In this document: positions 25,601-33,959 of the stretch, one piece after another
How positions within the stretch are numbered: position 1 is the first letter of the stretch
Layout of the letters: each line of letters begins with the position of its first letter
Origin: Gammaproteobacteria bacterium
GTDB taxonomy: Bacteria > Pseudomonadota > Gammaproteobacteria > Pseudomonadales > Cellvibrionaceae
Length of the DNA: 64,000 nucleotides
Direction: 5' to 3'
NCBI GenBank assembly: GCA_021151835.1
Contig: JAGKWO010000005.1
Span: forward strand, 1-64,000
Position numbers and translations under genes: made by a program
Notes under the pieces: generated by a model
What the model was told of the DNA's origin: nothing
Seen by the model: the letters and a program-made list of their open reading frames with translations, nothing else
Databases searched by the model: none

Positions 25601-26163
25601 TGAGTGTCTTCAAGGCGAATGACTTTTTCAGTCATCACCGCCAGATCACGCCAATCGTGACTGCCGTCGTTATTGCGGTCCGGGATTTTTTCATTCTGTG
25701 CACTTTTTTCCGGCGCCAATTCGGTGTGCAAAAAGTTTCTCCGGTCTTCGAGGGTCGAAAATGTCATTGACGCATTTTCCCATTCAGGAACACCGCGAAT
25801 ATCGAATTCGGAATTGTTGCTGCGCTGGGTGATACCGGCCCACACACGGCCTTTATCATCCACATGGATTGCAACCGTATCGCCCAGCATTTTTTCGGAA
25901 GCCCACAATTCTGTTTTAAGGCCGTCAGCGGTGGTAATAGGGACTTGTTGTTCAATCGCTTGCGCATCGGCTTTTGCTTGTTCGGGCGTAAGGCGCGTAA
26001 TGTCAAGCGCAACACTGCTTGACGATGAACTGATGCTGGTTGCAGTAGCTGTTTCGGGAGCCGGTGCAGATTTTTCCCCGCATGCGCCCAACAGTAAAAA
26101 CGCAACGACAATAGGGGAAAGTGCAAAACGGGAAAGGCCAGGGCGTAACAGGGCTGGGGTCAT
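22678..26163 (-). CDS. PVC-type heme lipoprotein: beta-propeller, HEAT repeats and cytochrome c
   Basis: This 1161-residue protein has a lipoprotein signal with lipobox LLGAC. Residues of about 70-510 match the putative membrane-bound dehydrogenase propeller (GLSGATVGPDGMLYYSMGD, GNFISVDNDGDHVGEYERV, VLATGLDFGPDGALYFSDW). Residues of about 530-990 are a chain of HEAT repeats (AEIRAQSAKVLGDAKM, DVRKATIAALGEL). The C-terminus is a heme domain with CVRCH at 1035-1039 and GPDLTTIATR, and a Met-rich SPMPPMG that could give the distal ligand. It should be a lipid-anchored periplasmic c-type oxidoreductase, perhaps for a sugar-like substrate. The substrate is not visible. Confidence 0.88.
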   Translation of the reverse strand: MTPALLRPGLSRFALSPIVVAFLLLGACGEKSAPAPETATATSISSSSSSVALDITRLTPEQAKADAQAIEQQVPITTADGLKTELWASEKMLGDTVAIHVDDKGRVWAGITQRSNNSEFDIRGVPEWENASMTFSTLEDRRNFLHTELAPEKSAQNEKIPDRNNDGSHDWRDLAVMTEKVIRLEDTQGSGKADLAQTAINDFHNEVTDVIGGLFYHDLLDELFINIAPDFWRVKDTNGDGYFDAQTSLAHGFGVHIGFSGHGLSGATVGPDGMLYYSMGDIGTSVTDQYGTKWHYPNQGVIVRSEIDGTHFEVFAAGLRNIYEFAFDKYGNFISVDNDGDHVGEYERVVHLIEGSDTGWRTNWQLGKYKDPKNNSYKIWMDEDYYKPRFKDQAAHVLPPVAPYHAGPTGMTYHPGTGLSDKWKDHFFVVEFVGSATRAGINAFTLKPKGASFELASDENMMRGVLATGLDFGPDGALYFSDWIEGWGLKQKGRVWKMDTVDGSNPERDETKKILGDDLRARTTEQLVALLNHADMRVRQKAQFVLAEQHQVKTLQEVAVTSPHQLARIHAIWGLGQILRKNPAGNAVLINLLQDSDAEIRAQSAKVLGDAKMAAGIDQLILLLADKNPRVQLYATQALGRMSAKEAIQPIIKMLEANQDNDVYLRQAGAIALARIGDQKVLGELSTHSSEAVRIAAVVALKKLTSPLLAKFLTDKSEYVVTNAARSISDDELVKDALPALAALLDKPAFTNEALLRRAINANVYADDSEENAARLIRFAQQPKISGNLRAEAIQAVSVWANGSVYDRVSGVYRGPLAHPQSEAIAALKSGYKQLLGDKNSDVRKATIAALGELTLQDANSQLIAMLSADNDANVRIAALHTLKKFNHENIGDLVFTALKDKEQSVRMAGLALVPELKMPVTQVVEMHSLLIKNGTAFEQQAALLSLANVKAPEAEAVFREQMTQLIEGKIAPQVQLELITAAEQIGSPALTQLLADYESKKDKNNPLDTYREAIYGGDAEKGVALFRYSNSTQCVRCHMVGSRGNKVGPDLTTIATRITPEQMVEALVAPAARIAPGFGRVTVVLKNGDRIEGSFDAETKNDVSITANNKAQTILRSNIEKLEFGGISPMPPMGLGLTKAELRDLVAYLSTLKEEVHEGH

Positions 26164-26312
26164 GGTGTGCTCACACGATTATGATTATTAGTGGCGCTAT
26201 GCCTACTTATGGTCGGTGTGAATTATAGGGGAAGGGTAAGTTTCCAGCGCCAGGATTGACGCTGCTGAACATTTATTAACACTTGCATTGGACAATCCTT
26301 GTCCGGCAGGGG

Positions 26313-27668
26313 CTAAACAGGAATCCCGGTGGGGATTTCACTGACTTTCCGGGCTTGTGTTCCCTCCGGCGCGGCATAAAGATCCGCCTGCGCCCCCAAC
26401 TGATCACGCACACGAATCATGGAAAACATGCCGCCCATTTCCATTTTTCCGTAGCGACCTTCACCCATCATCATCGGCAACGTATTTTCCGGGCCGGGCA
26501 TATGGCCCATATCGGTATGCTCCTGATGCTCCGCCATGCCTTTTTCACCCATCGCCATATAATTTGGCAGCACCTTATTAATTTGCGCTTCCGGTTGTTT
26601 TACGCCAAGCATATTAGGCACACCGTGGCCCATCGCATTCATGGTGTGGTGGCTCATATGGCAATGGAAAACCCAATCGCCAGGCACGGCGACAAATTCA
26701 ATATCGCGTGTTTGGCCAACGCCCACAATTTCGGTGACTTCCTTGCGCCATTGGTTTTGTGGCCAGCGGCCACCGTCAGAACCGGTGACTTCAAATTGCA
26801 CGCCGTGTAAATGCATCGGGTGATTCCACATGGATAAATTGCCGATGCGAATACGCACGCGCTCACCGGTTTGGGCAACCATGGATTCAATCGCCGGAAA
26901 TACTTTGCTGTTCATCGTCCACAAATCAAATTCGGTCATCACACTCGGGTCAGGCCGATAAGTTCCCGGATGCACAGCCCAGTTGTGCAGCAACACCGCA
27001 TAATCGCGATCAATTGCCGGCGTCACCGGTTCTTTGGGGTGGATAATAAACATACCCATCATGCCCATCGCCATCTGTACCATTTCATCCGCATGCGGGT
27101 GATACATGTGTGTGCCGTGTTGTTGCAAGGTAAATTCATACACAAAGGTTTCACCGGGTTTTATTGGTGACTGCGTTAACCCGGTTACGCCATCCATGCC
27201 CCAGGGCAATAAAATCCCATGCCAGTGGATGCTGGTATGTTCGGGTAATTTATTGGTGACATAAATGCGTACTCGATCACCTTCAACCGCTTCAATGGTT
27301 GGCCCTGGTGTAGTGCCGTTGTAGCCCCAGGCTTTTATTTTTGTGCCTGAGGCAAATTCATGTTCAATTTCTTCCGCAATTAAATGAAATTCTTTTACGC
27401 CCTCATTCAAACGATAGGGCAGGGTCCGCCCATTCGGAGTAACAACGGGTAAGTAACCTTGTTCTGTGCGCACCGGTTTTGCGGTGCTAACAGCGGGAAT
27501 ATTTTTAGTGGTTTTAACCACTTTTTTTGTAGTGTGTTGGTGGCGAGAATGATCGGAGCCTGAAGCTTGCGCTTGATGCGAACCGTGATCATGTTGCGCG
27601 CGCAACGGTAAACTGGCTGCGACCAAACCCACCGCGCTACCCACCAATAAATTGCGACGATTAATCAT
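26313..27668 (-). CDS. Multicopper oxidase, copper-resistance type
   Basis: This 451-residue protein has a twin-arginine signal (MINRRNLLVGSAVG) followed by a His-rich stretch, and the four copper-ligand motifs HWHG, HPHAD, HPMHLHG and HCHMSHHTMNAMGH. The Met/His-rich part near the end (MAEHQEHTDMGHMPGPENT) suggests cuprous ion handling. It should oxidise Cu(I) in the periplasm, as CopA/PcoA and CueO do. Its start overlaps by 8 bases the end of the TolC-like gene, so both are translated together. Confidence 0.93.
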   Translation of the reverse strand: MINRRNLLVGSAVGLVAASLPLRAQHDHGSHQAQASGSDHSRHQHTTKKVVKTTKNIPAVSTAKPVRTEQGYLPVVTPNGRTLPYRLNEGVKEFHLIAEEIEHEFASGTKIKAWGYNGTTPGPTIEAVEGDRVRIYVTNKLPEHTSIHWHGILLPWGMDGVTGLTQSPIKPGETFVYEFTLQQHGTHMYHPHADEMVQMAMGMMGMFIIHPKEPVTPAIDRDYAVLLHNWAVHPGTYRPDPSVMTEFDLWTMNSKVFPAIESMVAQTGERVRIRIGNLSMWNHPMHLHGVQFEVTGSDGGRWPQNQWRKEVTEIVGVGQTRDIEFVAVPGDWVFHCHMSHHTMNAMGHGVPNMLGVKQPEAQINKVLPNYMAMGEKGMAEHQEHTDMGHMPGPENTLPMMMGEGRYGKMEMGGMFSMIRVRDQLGAQADLYAAPEGTQARKVSEIPTGIPV

Positions 27669-29190
27669 GATGATGCTCCTGGTGTTTGCTGTGGTCGGTG
27701 GCGGAATCAGTTTTTTCTTCCACCGATTGATCCTGGTGAATCATTGTTGAGTGATCCATTTTGGAGTGGTCCATTTTGGAGTGGTCCATTTTGGAGTGAT
27801 CCATTTCGGAGTGATCACTGTGCGGATCTTTCACTTCGCCATTGTTTGTCGGAAGCGCTTGACCAATTGCCAATTCCAGCTGCGCCCTTGCTTGCCAGTA
27901 CCCTTTTAAGGTATCGGTAAATTCATGGGCGAGTTGAATTTGCTGGCGTTTAATGGCGAGCAATTCAAATGGATTGCCCAACATAAAATTGACCTCGCGG
28001 TTGGAGAGTTCTACACGTTTTTCGGCGACGGCTAATGCCGGTTCCAGAATGTTAATTTGCGCACGCGCTGAATTCATCAGATTCAGTGCAAGGGCTATGG
28101 ATTTGTCGGCGTCCAGTTCAAGTTTTTGCAAGCGGGCGTCCAGTGCGACTTTGTTTGCATGGATCTGCGCTAATTTACCTTGCCCGCGATTGAAAACAGG
28201 TAATGCAAATTCCACTTCAGGCCCGATGTTTTTAGCACCATCAAATTCGCGCTCTGCGTTAATCCCCAGGGTGATATCGCGCCAGCCATTTTGTTGTTTA
28301 ACCAGATGTTGGCGTTTTTCCACAATAGCCAACTGCTGTTGTGCAATTTTAATATCAGTCCGGTTTGCTTTTGCCTGGCTTAACAATTGCTCATGGTTAA
28401 ATTTTTCATTGGGCAATAACGGTAGCTCTGCCGCAAATTCAATAGCCTCAGTTGAGGGCAATCCAATCAGGTTGAGCAATTCAAGGCGCTGCTCATAAGC
28501 AATCGTTTGACGCTTTTCCATTTGTTGTTGTGCGCGGCGCAATTCATTGTCGTAGAATAAAAAACTGTTTTCTGCCATGTTACCCGCGCGGTACAAACTC
28601 AGTGCCAGTTGTTGCCGTGCCGTGGTTGCTTCCAGCATTTTATGTTGCACGTAGCAATGCTGCAGCGCGGCAACCGCAGAAAAATAATGGTCGCTGGTCT
28701 GTGTAATTAATTGTTGCAACCTGGCTTGCAAGCGCAATTGTGCTTCCAGCAAATTCTCCTGTGCCAATTCGCGCCGCAACGGGCGCGTAAATAACGCCAG
28801 CAGCGGTTGGCTGAGCGCGGTATCCAATTGCCAGCGCCCGCCGCCGTCCGGCTTTAATGCACCGATACTGATATGCGGATTGTCAATCAACTCTGCCTGT
28901 AATGCTGCTGCATCAGCAATACCCAATTGGGCGAGTTCCATGCGCACCCGGGGTGAATGCGATAACAAAATTTGGAGCGTTTGCGGCAGTGTTAGTGGTT
29001 CATCTTTGGTAATTACTGCAGTGGATTTCCCCAGCGAATTTTCGGGGATTGCTAGCGCTGAAAACTGTTTGCCAAGCTGCTGTTCAATGTCTGTGAGTGA
29101 GGCATTGGGCGGCGTAACAGCGCACGCACCCAGCAGCGTACTTGCAATAAATACGCACGCCAACCTTCCCCATGTTTGGCAGTTGCTCAT
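27661..29190 (-). CDS. TolC-family outer-membrane protein of a copper-resistance operon
   Basis: This 509-residue protein has a lipoprotein signal (lipobox near LLGACAV) and long helical repeats typical of TolC/CusC channels (TLPQTLQILLSHSPRVRMELA, ELEAKRQQIQL-like helices). The C-terminus is an extended His/Met tail with four HSKMD-type repeats, then HSKHQEHHHD, likely binding copper. Its stop overlaps the start of the multicopper oxidase. No RND pump or membrane fusion protein is adjacent, so it may work as a copper-binding outer-membrane partner of the oxidase. Confidence 0.85.
   Translation of the reverse strand: MSNCQTWGRLACVFIASTLLGACAVTPPNASLTDIEQQLGKQFSALAIPENSLGKSTAVITKDEPLTLPQTLQILLSHSPRVRMELAQLGIADAAALQAELIDNPHISIGALKPDGGGRWQLDTALSQPLLALFTRPLRRELAQENLLEAQLRLQARLQQLITQTSDHYFSAVAALQHCYVQHKMLEATTARQQLALSLYRAGNMAENSFLFYDNELRRAQQQMEKRQTIAYEQRLELLNLIGLPSTEAIEFAAELPLLPNEKFNHEQLLSQAKANRTDIKIAQQQLAIVEKRQHLVKQQNGWRDITLGINAEREFDGAKNIGPEVEFALPVFNRGQGKLAQIHANKVALDARLQKLELDADKSIALALNLMNSARAQINILEPALAVAEKRVELSNREVNFMLGNPFELLAIKRQQIQLAHEFTDTLKGYWQARAQLELAIGQALPTNNGEVKDPHSDHSEMDHSKMDHSKMDHSKMDHSTMIHQDQSVEEKTDSATDHSKHQEHHHD
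27751..27810 (-). repeat. Four tandem 15-base repeats encoding HSKMD units
   Basis: Four adjacent 15-base units (GTGATCCATTTTGGA with one or two changes) encode the His/Met tail of the TolC-like protein. Such a repeat can gain or lose units by slippage without a frameshift, changing the number of metal-binding motifs. Confidence 0.85.
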
Positions 29191-29407
29191 AATAAAAGCC
29201 TTGTTTTATTTGCGTTTTCACAATTGAAACGCATCAACCTGAAATTTTTTAAATGTAAGGAATGAAATGGTCAGGCAGTGATAGCTTGCGGAGGTTTTTG
29301 CGGCTGTGACAGCAATGGCTGGGCGGGGAAGGATTCTTAAACGGAATGTAATACGGCGTTAAATCAATGGGGCCGGAGACCAGATCGTCTTTTAATAACA
29401 CGCAATG

Positions 29408-29689
29408 CTAATGGCAAACAAACTGGCAATGCTTGCAGGATTTTATATCGTTATTTTTTAAATCTTGTTGCGGTTGATCAGCATTTGCTGACGTTATGGT
29501 ATCTGCTACTTGATGGCAGGGAGGAACTTCCTGTTCAGCAATCAACACACTTTGTTTATCGCTCTGATCAAGGTTATTGAGGATAGATTGCATTTGCGCG
29601 CAATGCTGCCATTGCCCGGCGATTGCTTGTAGCGGCAGCCACAAGCACAGGGCAATTACTAACATATGTACAGATTTGCGTGCATTCAT
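29408..29689 (-). CDS. Small exported Cys/His-rich copper-cluster protein, ending at an amber stop
   Basis: The product has 93 residues with a signal peptide (SVHMLVIALCLWLPLQAIAG) and metal-ligand-like motifs CHQ and CKHCQFVCH. I chose the ATG at 29689; longer frames extend into cueR. After the TAG at 29408 the same frame stays open for 52 more codons (29249-29407), with Cys/His and a YYIPFKNPSPP segment resembling the end of small cation-efflux-associated proteins. The visible protein may therefore be a truncated version. The gene lies between cueR and the TolC-like gene, consistent with a role in copper handling. Confidence 0.65.
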   Translation of the reverse strand: MNARKSVHMLVIALCLWLPLQAIAGQWQHCAQMQSILNNLDQSDKQSVLIAEQEVPPCHQVADTITSANADQPQQDLKNNDIKSCKHCQFVCH

Positions 29690-29699
29690 AATTAACAAG

Positions 29700-30173
29700 T
29701 TAATCGGTGTTGTGACAACTATTACAGGCAATGGCATCAAGAATCGGGCAGTCCGGGCGCTCATCGCCATGGCAACGGCCCGCTAAATCACTCAGAGCCT
29801 TGCGCATTTGTTGCAACGAATGGATACGCTCATCCATTTCCTGGATATGTTCCAGCGCCAGTTTTTTTACTTCAGCACTGCTGCGTGCAGAATCTTGCCA
29901 AAGACTGGCGAGTATTGCTATCTGTTTCATCGAAAAACCCAGATCGCGTGCGCTTTTTATGAAGCGCAGCAAATGAATATCGCGTGTTTGGTATACACGG
30001 TAATTGGCGTAGGTGCGATCCGTTGGGGTTACCAATCCAAGTGATTCGTAGTGGCGAATCATTTTCGCGGTAAGGCCGGTTAATTTTGCGGCCTCACCAA
30101 TACTGTGCAAACCTTTGGCATGGGCATCTGCCAATTCCAGTGCGGGTGTTGTTTTTGATGTGCGACTATTCAT
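29700..30173 (-). CDS. cueR: Copper-responsive MerR-family regulator
   Basis: This 157-residue protein has a MerR helix-turn-helix (HSIGEAAKLTGLTAKMIRHYESLGL), a dimerisation helix, and the C-terminal loop CHGDERPDCPIL, where two Cys spaced by seven residues bind Cu(I) as in CueR. The ATG at 30173 has GAGGG 6 bases upstream. It lies 13 bases after the copA stop and is probably in the same operon. A matching MerR-type promoter stands upstream of copZ. Confidence 0.93.
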   Translation of the reverse strand: MNSRTSKTTPALELADAHAKGLHSIGEAAKLTGLTAKMIRHYESLGLVTPTDRTYANYRVYQTRDIHLLRFIKSARDLGFSMKQIAILASLWQDSARSSAEVKKLALEHIQEMDERIHSLQQMRKALSDLAGRCHGDERPDCPILDAIACNSCHNTD

Positions 30174-30186
30174 ATCAACCCTCATT

Positions 30187-32460
30187 TTAATGCGCTTGAT
30201 GGCTGTGGTTTTTATCGTGCCAGCGCCGTAAACGCAGTGCATTAGTCACCACGAATACACTCGATAATGCCATTGCACCGGCGGCCAGCATCGGCGATAA
30301 CAACACCCCGAAATAAGGATAGGCGAGGCCGGCGGCTAGCGGAATCAATGCGGCATTGTATGCGAATGCCCAGAATAAATTTTGTTTGATATTGCGCATA
30401 GTTGCACGCGCGAGTGCAATACTTTTGGGAACGCCTTGCAAATCACCGCTCACTAACACCAGGTCAGCACTTTCAATGGCAATGTCAGTACCCGTTCCAA
30501 TCGCCAACCCTAAATCTGCTTCTGCAAGTGCAGGCGCGTCATTAATTCCATCGCCGACATAAGCGATAGCGCCGTGTTGTGCGCGCAAGTTTTTCAGGGC
30601 TGCAACTTTTTGTTCCGGCAATACTTCAGCGATGACTTCATCGATTCCCAATTTTTTTGCAATTGCATTCGCCGTGCGTTGGTTATCACCAGTAATCATG
30701 GCAATTTTAAATCCCAAACGGTGCAACGCAGGTAATGCAGCGAGTGTGCTAGGTTTAATTGTGTCTGCCAATGCCATTATCGCTGCGATTTTATTATCAA
30801 CTGCCATATAAATAGGTGTTTTTCCTTCGCTGGCGAGTGTTATTGCCGTGTCGGTAAAAATACTTAAATCAATATTTTGTTGTGTGAATAATCGGTCGGC
30901 GCCGATTAAAACGGTTTGTCCGGAAATTTGTGCGCGCAAACCATAGCCGGGAATCGCTTCAAATGATTCCAGCCGCGCGGCATTTACATCAGCAGTTTTT
31001 GCTGCATCAATTAAGGCCTGGGCGATAGGATGTTCGGAGTGTTGTTCCGCGGCTACAGCGAGCGATAGCAAATTATTTTTGTCGAAACCGGCGGCGATTT
31101 CAAAATCGGTTAGCTGTGGTTTGCCCAGCGTGAGCGTGCCGGTTTTATCGAATGCAATGGTTTTTATTTCCGCGAGGCTTTGCAATGCGCTGCCACGACG
31201 GAATAATAATCCCATCGTCGCTGCGCGACCGGTGCCAACCATTATTGAGGTAGGCGTCGCCAATCCCATCGCACAAGGGCAAGCGATAATTAACACCGCT
31301 ACTGCATTGACCAATGCAAAACTTAATGCGGGTTGGGGGCCTAGCACCAGCCAGACACCAAATGTGATCAATGCAATCAATATCACGACCGGTACAAACC
31401 AGCGCGTTACCTCATCGACCAGGGCCTGGATGGGAAGTTTTTCACCTTGCGCTGCTTCGACCAATCCAATAATACGCGCGAGCATGGTGTCTTTGCCGGT
31501 TTTGGTAACGGTGAAGGTCAGTGAACCGTTAGTGTTGATGGTGCCGCCAATTACTTCTGCACCCACTGTTTTGGCGACGGGGATAGGTTCGCCAGTCATC
31601 ATGGATTCATCGACAAATGAATTGCCTTCGATAATTTCGCCATCCAGCGGAATTCGCTCACCGGGGCGGACCAGTAGCACATCGTTTGGCTGGATGGCCG
31701 CAATTTCGATGACCTCAGTTTGGCCGTTGATCATCCGCGTAGCAGTTTGCGGCTGAAGTTTTACCAACTGCGCAATGGCGTCGCTGGTGCGGCCACGGGC
31801 ATTGGCTTCCAGCAAGCGGCCAAGCAATATCAAGGTGACGATCACTGCCGCCGCTTCGTAATAAACGTTGACGGTTCCCTCAGGAAGCAACCCCGGTGCA
31901 AAGGTTGCCACTAACGAATAGGCCCATGCAGACAAACTGCCCAGGGCAACCAGTGAGTTCATATCCGGGCTCAGGCGGGCGAGAGCGGGCAGACCTTTTA
32001 AATAGAAAATCCGCCCGGGACCAAACATCACCACTGTGGTGAGTACGGCCTGGATGATCCAGTTCCAGATACCGAGGTTTGCCATCAACCAATGGTGAAA
32101 TGCGGGGATGACATGTGAGCCCATTTCCAGGATAAAAACCGGCAGGGTCGCCATCAGGCTCCATTTGAATTGTTGCGCGAGCGCTACACGTTCCTGTTCC
32201 CGTTTAGCGGAAGTTTCGGGATGATCCACATCTTGTACCCGATGAGCTCCGTAACCGGCGCGCTCCACTTTCCGGATCAGCGTTTCCGGCGTAACAGGTT
32301 TTGACAAACGTAAATGCGCGCGCTCTGTGGCGAGGTTAACGCTCACCGCCTGTACGCCATCCACTGTTGCCAGCGCGCGCTCTACGTGGGCAACGCAAGA
32401 GGCGCAGGTCATGCCTTCAATAGCTAAATCCAGTTCGTGGGCAGCATTGCTCATCGCCAA
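30187..32460 (-). CDS. copA: Copper-exporting P-type ATPase
   Basis: This 757-residue CPx ATPase exports Cu(I) from the cytoplasm. It has one N-terminal HMA domain (GMTCASC, about residues 10-75), eight predicted membrane helices, the TGEP actuator motif, the CPC motif (IACPCAMGLATP), the phosphorylation motif DKTGTLT, HP in SEHPIAQA and GDGINDAPAL. The C-terminus has several His (HDKNHSHQAH). It is preceded by copZ and followed by cueR. Confidence 0.96.
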   Translation of the reverse strand: MAMSNAAHELDLAIEGMTCASCVAHVERALATVDGVQAVSVNLATERAHLRLSKPVTPETLIRKVERAGYGAHRVQDVDHPETSAKREQERVALAQQFKWSLMATLPVFILEMGSHVIPAFHHWLMANLGIWNWIIQAVLTTVVMFGPGRIFYLKGLPALARLSPDMNSLVALGSLSAWAYSLVATFAPGLLPEGTVNVYYEAAAVIVTLILLGRLLEANARGRTSDAIAQLVKLQPQTATRMINGQTEVIEIAAIQPNDVLLVRPGERIPLDGEIIEGNSFVDESMMTGEPIPVAKTVGAEVIGGTINTNGSLTFTVTKTGKDTMLARIIGLVEAAQGEKLPIQALVDEVTRWFVPVVILIALITFGVWLVLGPQPALSFALVNAVAVLIIACPCAMGLATPTSIMVGTGRAATMGLLFRRGSALQSLAEIKTIAFDKTGTLTLGKPQLTDFEIAAGFDKNNLLSLAVAAEQHSEHPIAQALIDAAKTADVNAARLESFEAIPGYGLRAQISGQTVLIGADRLFTQQNIDLSIFTDTAITLASEGKTPIYMAVDNKIAAIMALADTIKPSTLAALPALHRLGFKIAMITGDNQRTANAIAKKLGIDEVIAEVLPEQKVAALKNLRAQHGAIAYVGDGINDAPALAEADLGLAIGTGTDIAIESADLVLVSGDLQGVPKSIALARATMRNIKQNLFWAFAYNAALIPLAAGLAYPYFGVLLSPMLAAGAMALSSVFVVTNALRLRRWHDKNHSHQAH

Positions 32461-32478
32461 TCTCCTATCATCAGATTT

Positions 32479-32676
32479 TCAGGCGGGTTCCGCGGGAAAA
32501 CCGGCATCATCAAACAATTCGAGCAAATCACGTTGGCTCAGGCTGGTTTTCACTTCGACCCGACGGGTAGCGGGTGTTGCATTCACTGTAGCGGATTTGT
32601 CCGCTGCCAGGATTGCGCGGGTAATAGCGGCGCTGCAGCCACCACAGGTCATGGTTTTTACAGTGAATGCGTACAT
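32479..32676 (-). CDS. copZ: Copper chaperone (HMA domain)
   Basis: This 65-residue protein is a single HMA domain with MTCGGC and ends in DDAGFPAEPA. It should shuttle Cu(I) to the ATPase or to CueR. It is the first gene of the copper operon, 18 bases before copA, and follows a MerR-type promoter. Confidence 0.92.
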   Translation of the reverse strand: MYAFTVKTMTCGGCSAAITRAILAADKSATVNATPATRRVEVKTSLSQRDLLELFDDAGFPAEPA

Positions 32677-32719
32677 GATGAACTCCTCAACGGTTGCCCT
32701 GTTTGATCAAGATGGACTC

Positions 32720-32750
32720 AGGCTAAGGTTTGCCATAGTGGTAAGGTCAA
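32720..32750 (-). promoter_or_regulatory. CueR-type promoter of the copZ-copA-cueR operon
   Basis: On the minus strand a -35, TTGACC, and a -10, TAGCCT, are 19 bases apart, the long spacer typical of MerR-controlled promoters. The spacer carries a dyad, TTACCA-CTA-TGGCAA, with one mismatch. It ends about 44 bases before the copZ start. Confidence 0.78.
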
Positions 32751-32834
32751 GCAAAAAATAACCCGGAGGCGTAATTGCACCAAAAGAAGGAAGCGACTAG
32801 GATTTCGCGCTTTTGCGGGGCAGCGAAACTCATT

Positions 32835-33809
32835 ATGCGAATAAAACACTGGTTGCATGAACTACGGCTTTTCCTGGGGATAGAACGCAGTACCACCAGC
32901 CATGGTGAGAAACTGATATCGGGGCTTGGGGCTTTCCTGGGAATTGTGGCGGTCTATTGGGGCACTCGCTGGTGCTTTCCCGATGGTTTTATGCATACCG
33001 CCGGTACTTTATTAATGGTTACCTCAATGGGCGCGTCGGCAGTGCTCCTGTTTGCCGTGCCCCAAGGCGCACTTTCCCAACCATGGGCCGTAATTGGCGG
33101 CCATGTATTGTCGGCGTTTGTCGGTGTAACTTGCCAGAAACTCTTTCCCGAGCAAACCTGGACTCCGGCGTTAGCCGTGGGGCTTGCCGTAGCAGTGATG
33201 CATTATTCCCGTTGCATCCATCCCCCCGGCGGCGCAACAGCGTTGGCTGCGGTGATTGGCGGGGCGGAAATTTATCGCCTGGATTATTGGTATCTGGTAT
33301 TTCCCATCGCGATTAACTTATTCAGCATCCTGTTGATGGCATTGGTGTTTAACGCCTTTTTCCCCTGGCGGCGTTATCCGGCGCACCTTGTTCGCCGAAA
33401 GATTGCCAAACCTGCTGTTGCGTCCGGGCGCCAGTTTGAATTAACCCAGGAAGATTTTTCAGCAGCGATGGAACAACTGAACTCTTATGTGGATATCACC
33501 AGCGAGAACTTGACCCAGTTGCTCGAACTGGCCAAGCAACACGCCGAGAAAAATATCACCCATCCCGAACAGATTATTGCCGGCCATTTTTACAGCAATG
33601 GCAAATTGGGGAACTTGTGGAGTGTCCGTCAGGTCGTAGACGCCGCTGATAACGCTGTCGCCAGTAAGGACCAGGTTATCTACAAAATAGTGGCAGGTGA
33701 TGGTGGTTACGCAACGGGGATTTGTTTGCGTGCGGAGTTCCAGAAATGGGCACGTTACGAGGTTAAACCGCAAGCTAATGGTCACTGGAAAAAAGTGACT
33801 GAAGAATAA
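32835..33809 (+). CDS. HPP family membrane protein with C-terminal cytoplasmic domain
   Basis: This protein of about 324 residues has four membrane segments (about residues 25-170) including the HPP motif (RCIHPPGGATAL), followed by a soluble domain of about 140 residues (FELTQEDFSAAMEQLNSYVDITSENLTQLLELA). HPP proteins of cyanobacteria and plants carry nitrite, but this type with an added domain has no proven substrate. I chose the ATG at 32835; an upstream in-frame ATG-less stretch is basic and unlike a membrane protein start. Confidence 0.8.
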   Translation: MRIKHWLHELRLFLGIERSTTSHGEKLISGLGAFLGIVAVYWGTRWCFPDGFMHTAGTLLMVTSMGASAVLLFAVPQGALSQPWAVIGGHVLSAFVGVTCQKLFPEQTWTPALAVGLAVAVMHYSRCIHPPGGATALAAVIGGAEIYRLDYWYLVFPIAINLFSILLMALVFNAFFPWRRYPAHLVRRKIAKPAVASGRQFELTQEDFSAAMEQLNSYVDITSENLTQLLELAKQHAEKNITHPEQIIAGHFYSNGKLGNLWSVRQVVDAADNAVASKDQVIYKIVAGDGGYATGICLRAEFQKWARYEVKPQANGHWKKVTEE

Positions 33810-33959
33810 CCGCAACAAAATCGCTTAAGTATTACAAAATCCAACAAATTTCAGGTGTGTGGCTTACAGCACTCAGGCTAAGATGCAGCACCCTTGTGCC
33901 TTTCCTTGCATTGGACGGGCTTTACCCACTCACACTTTTATAATTAGAGGTTTTCGTCC

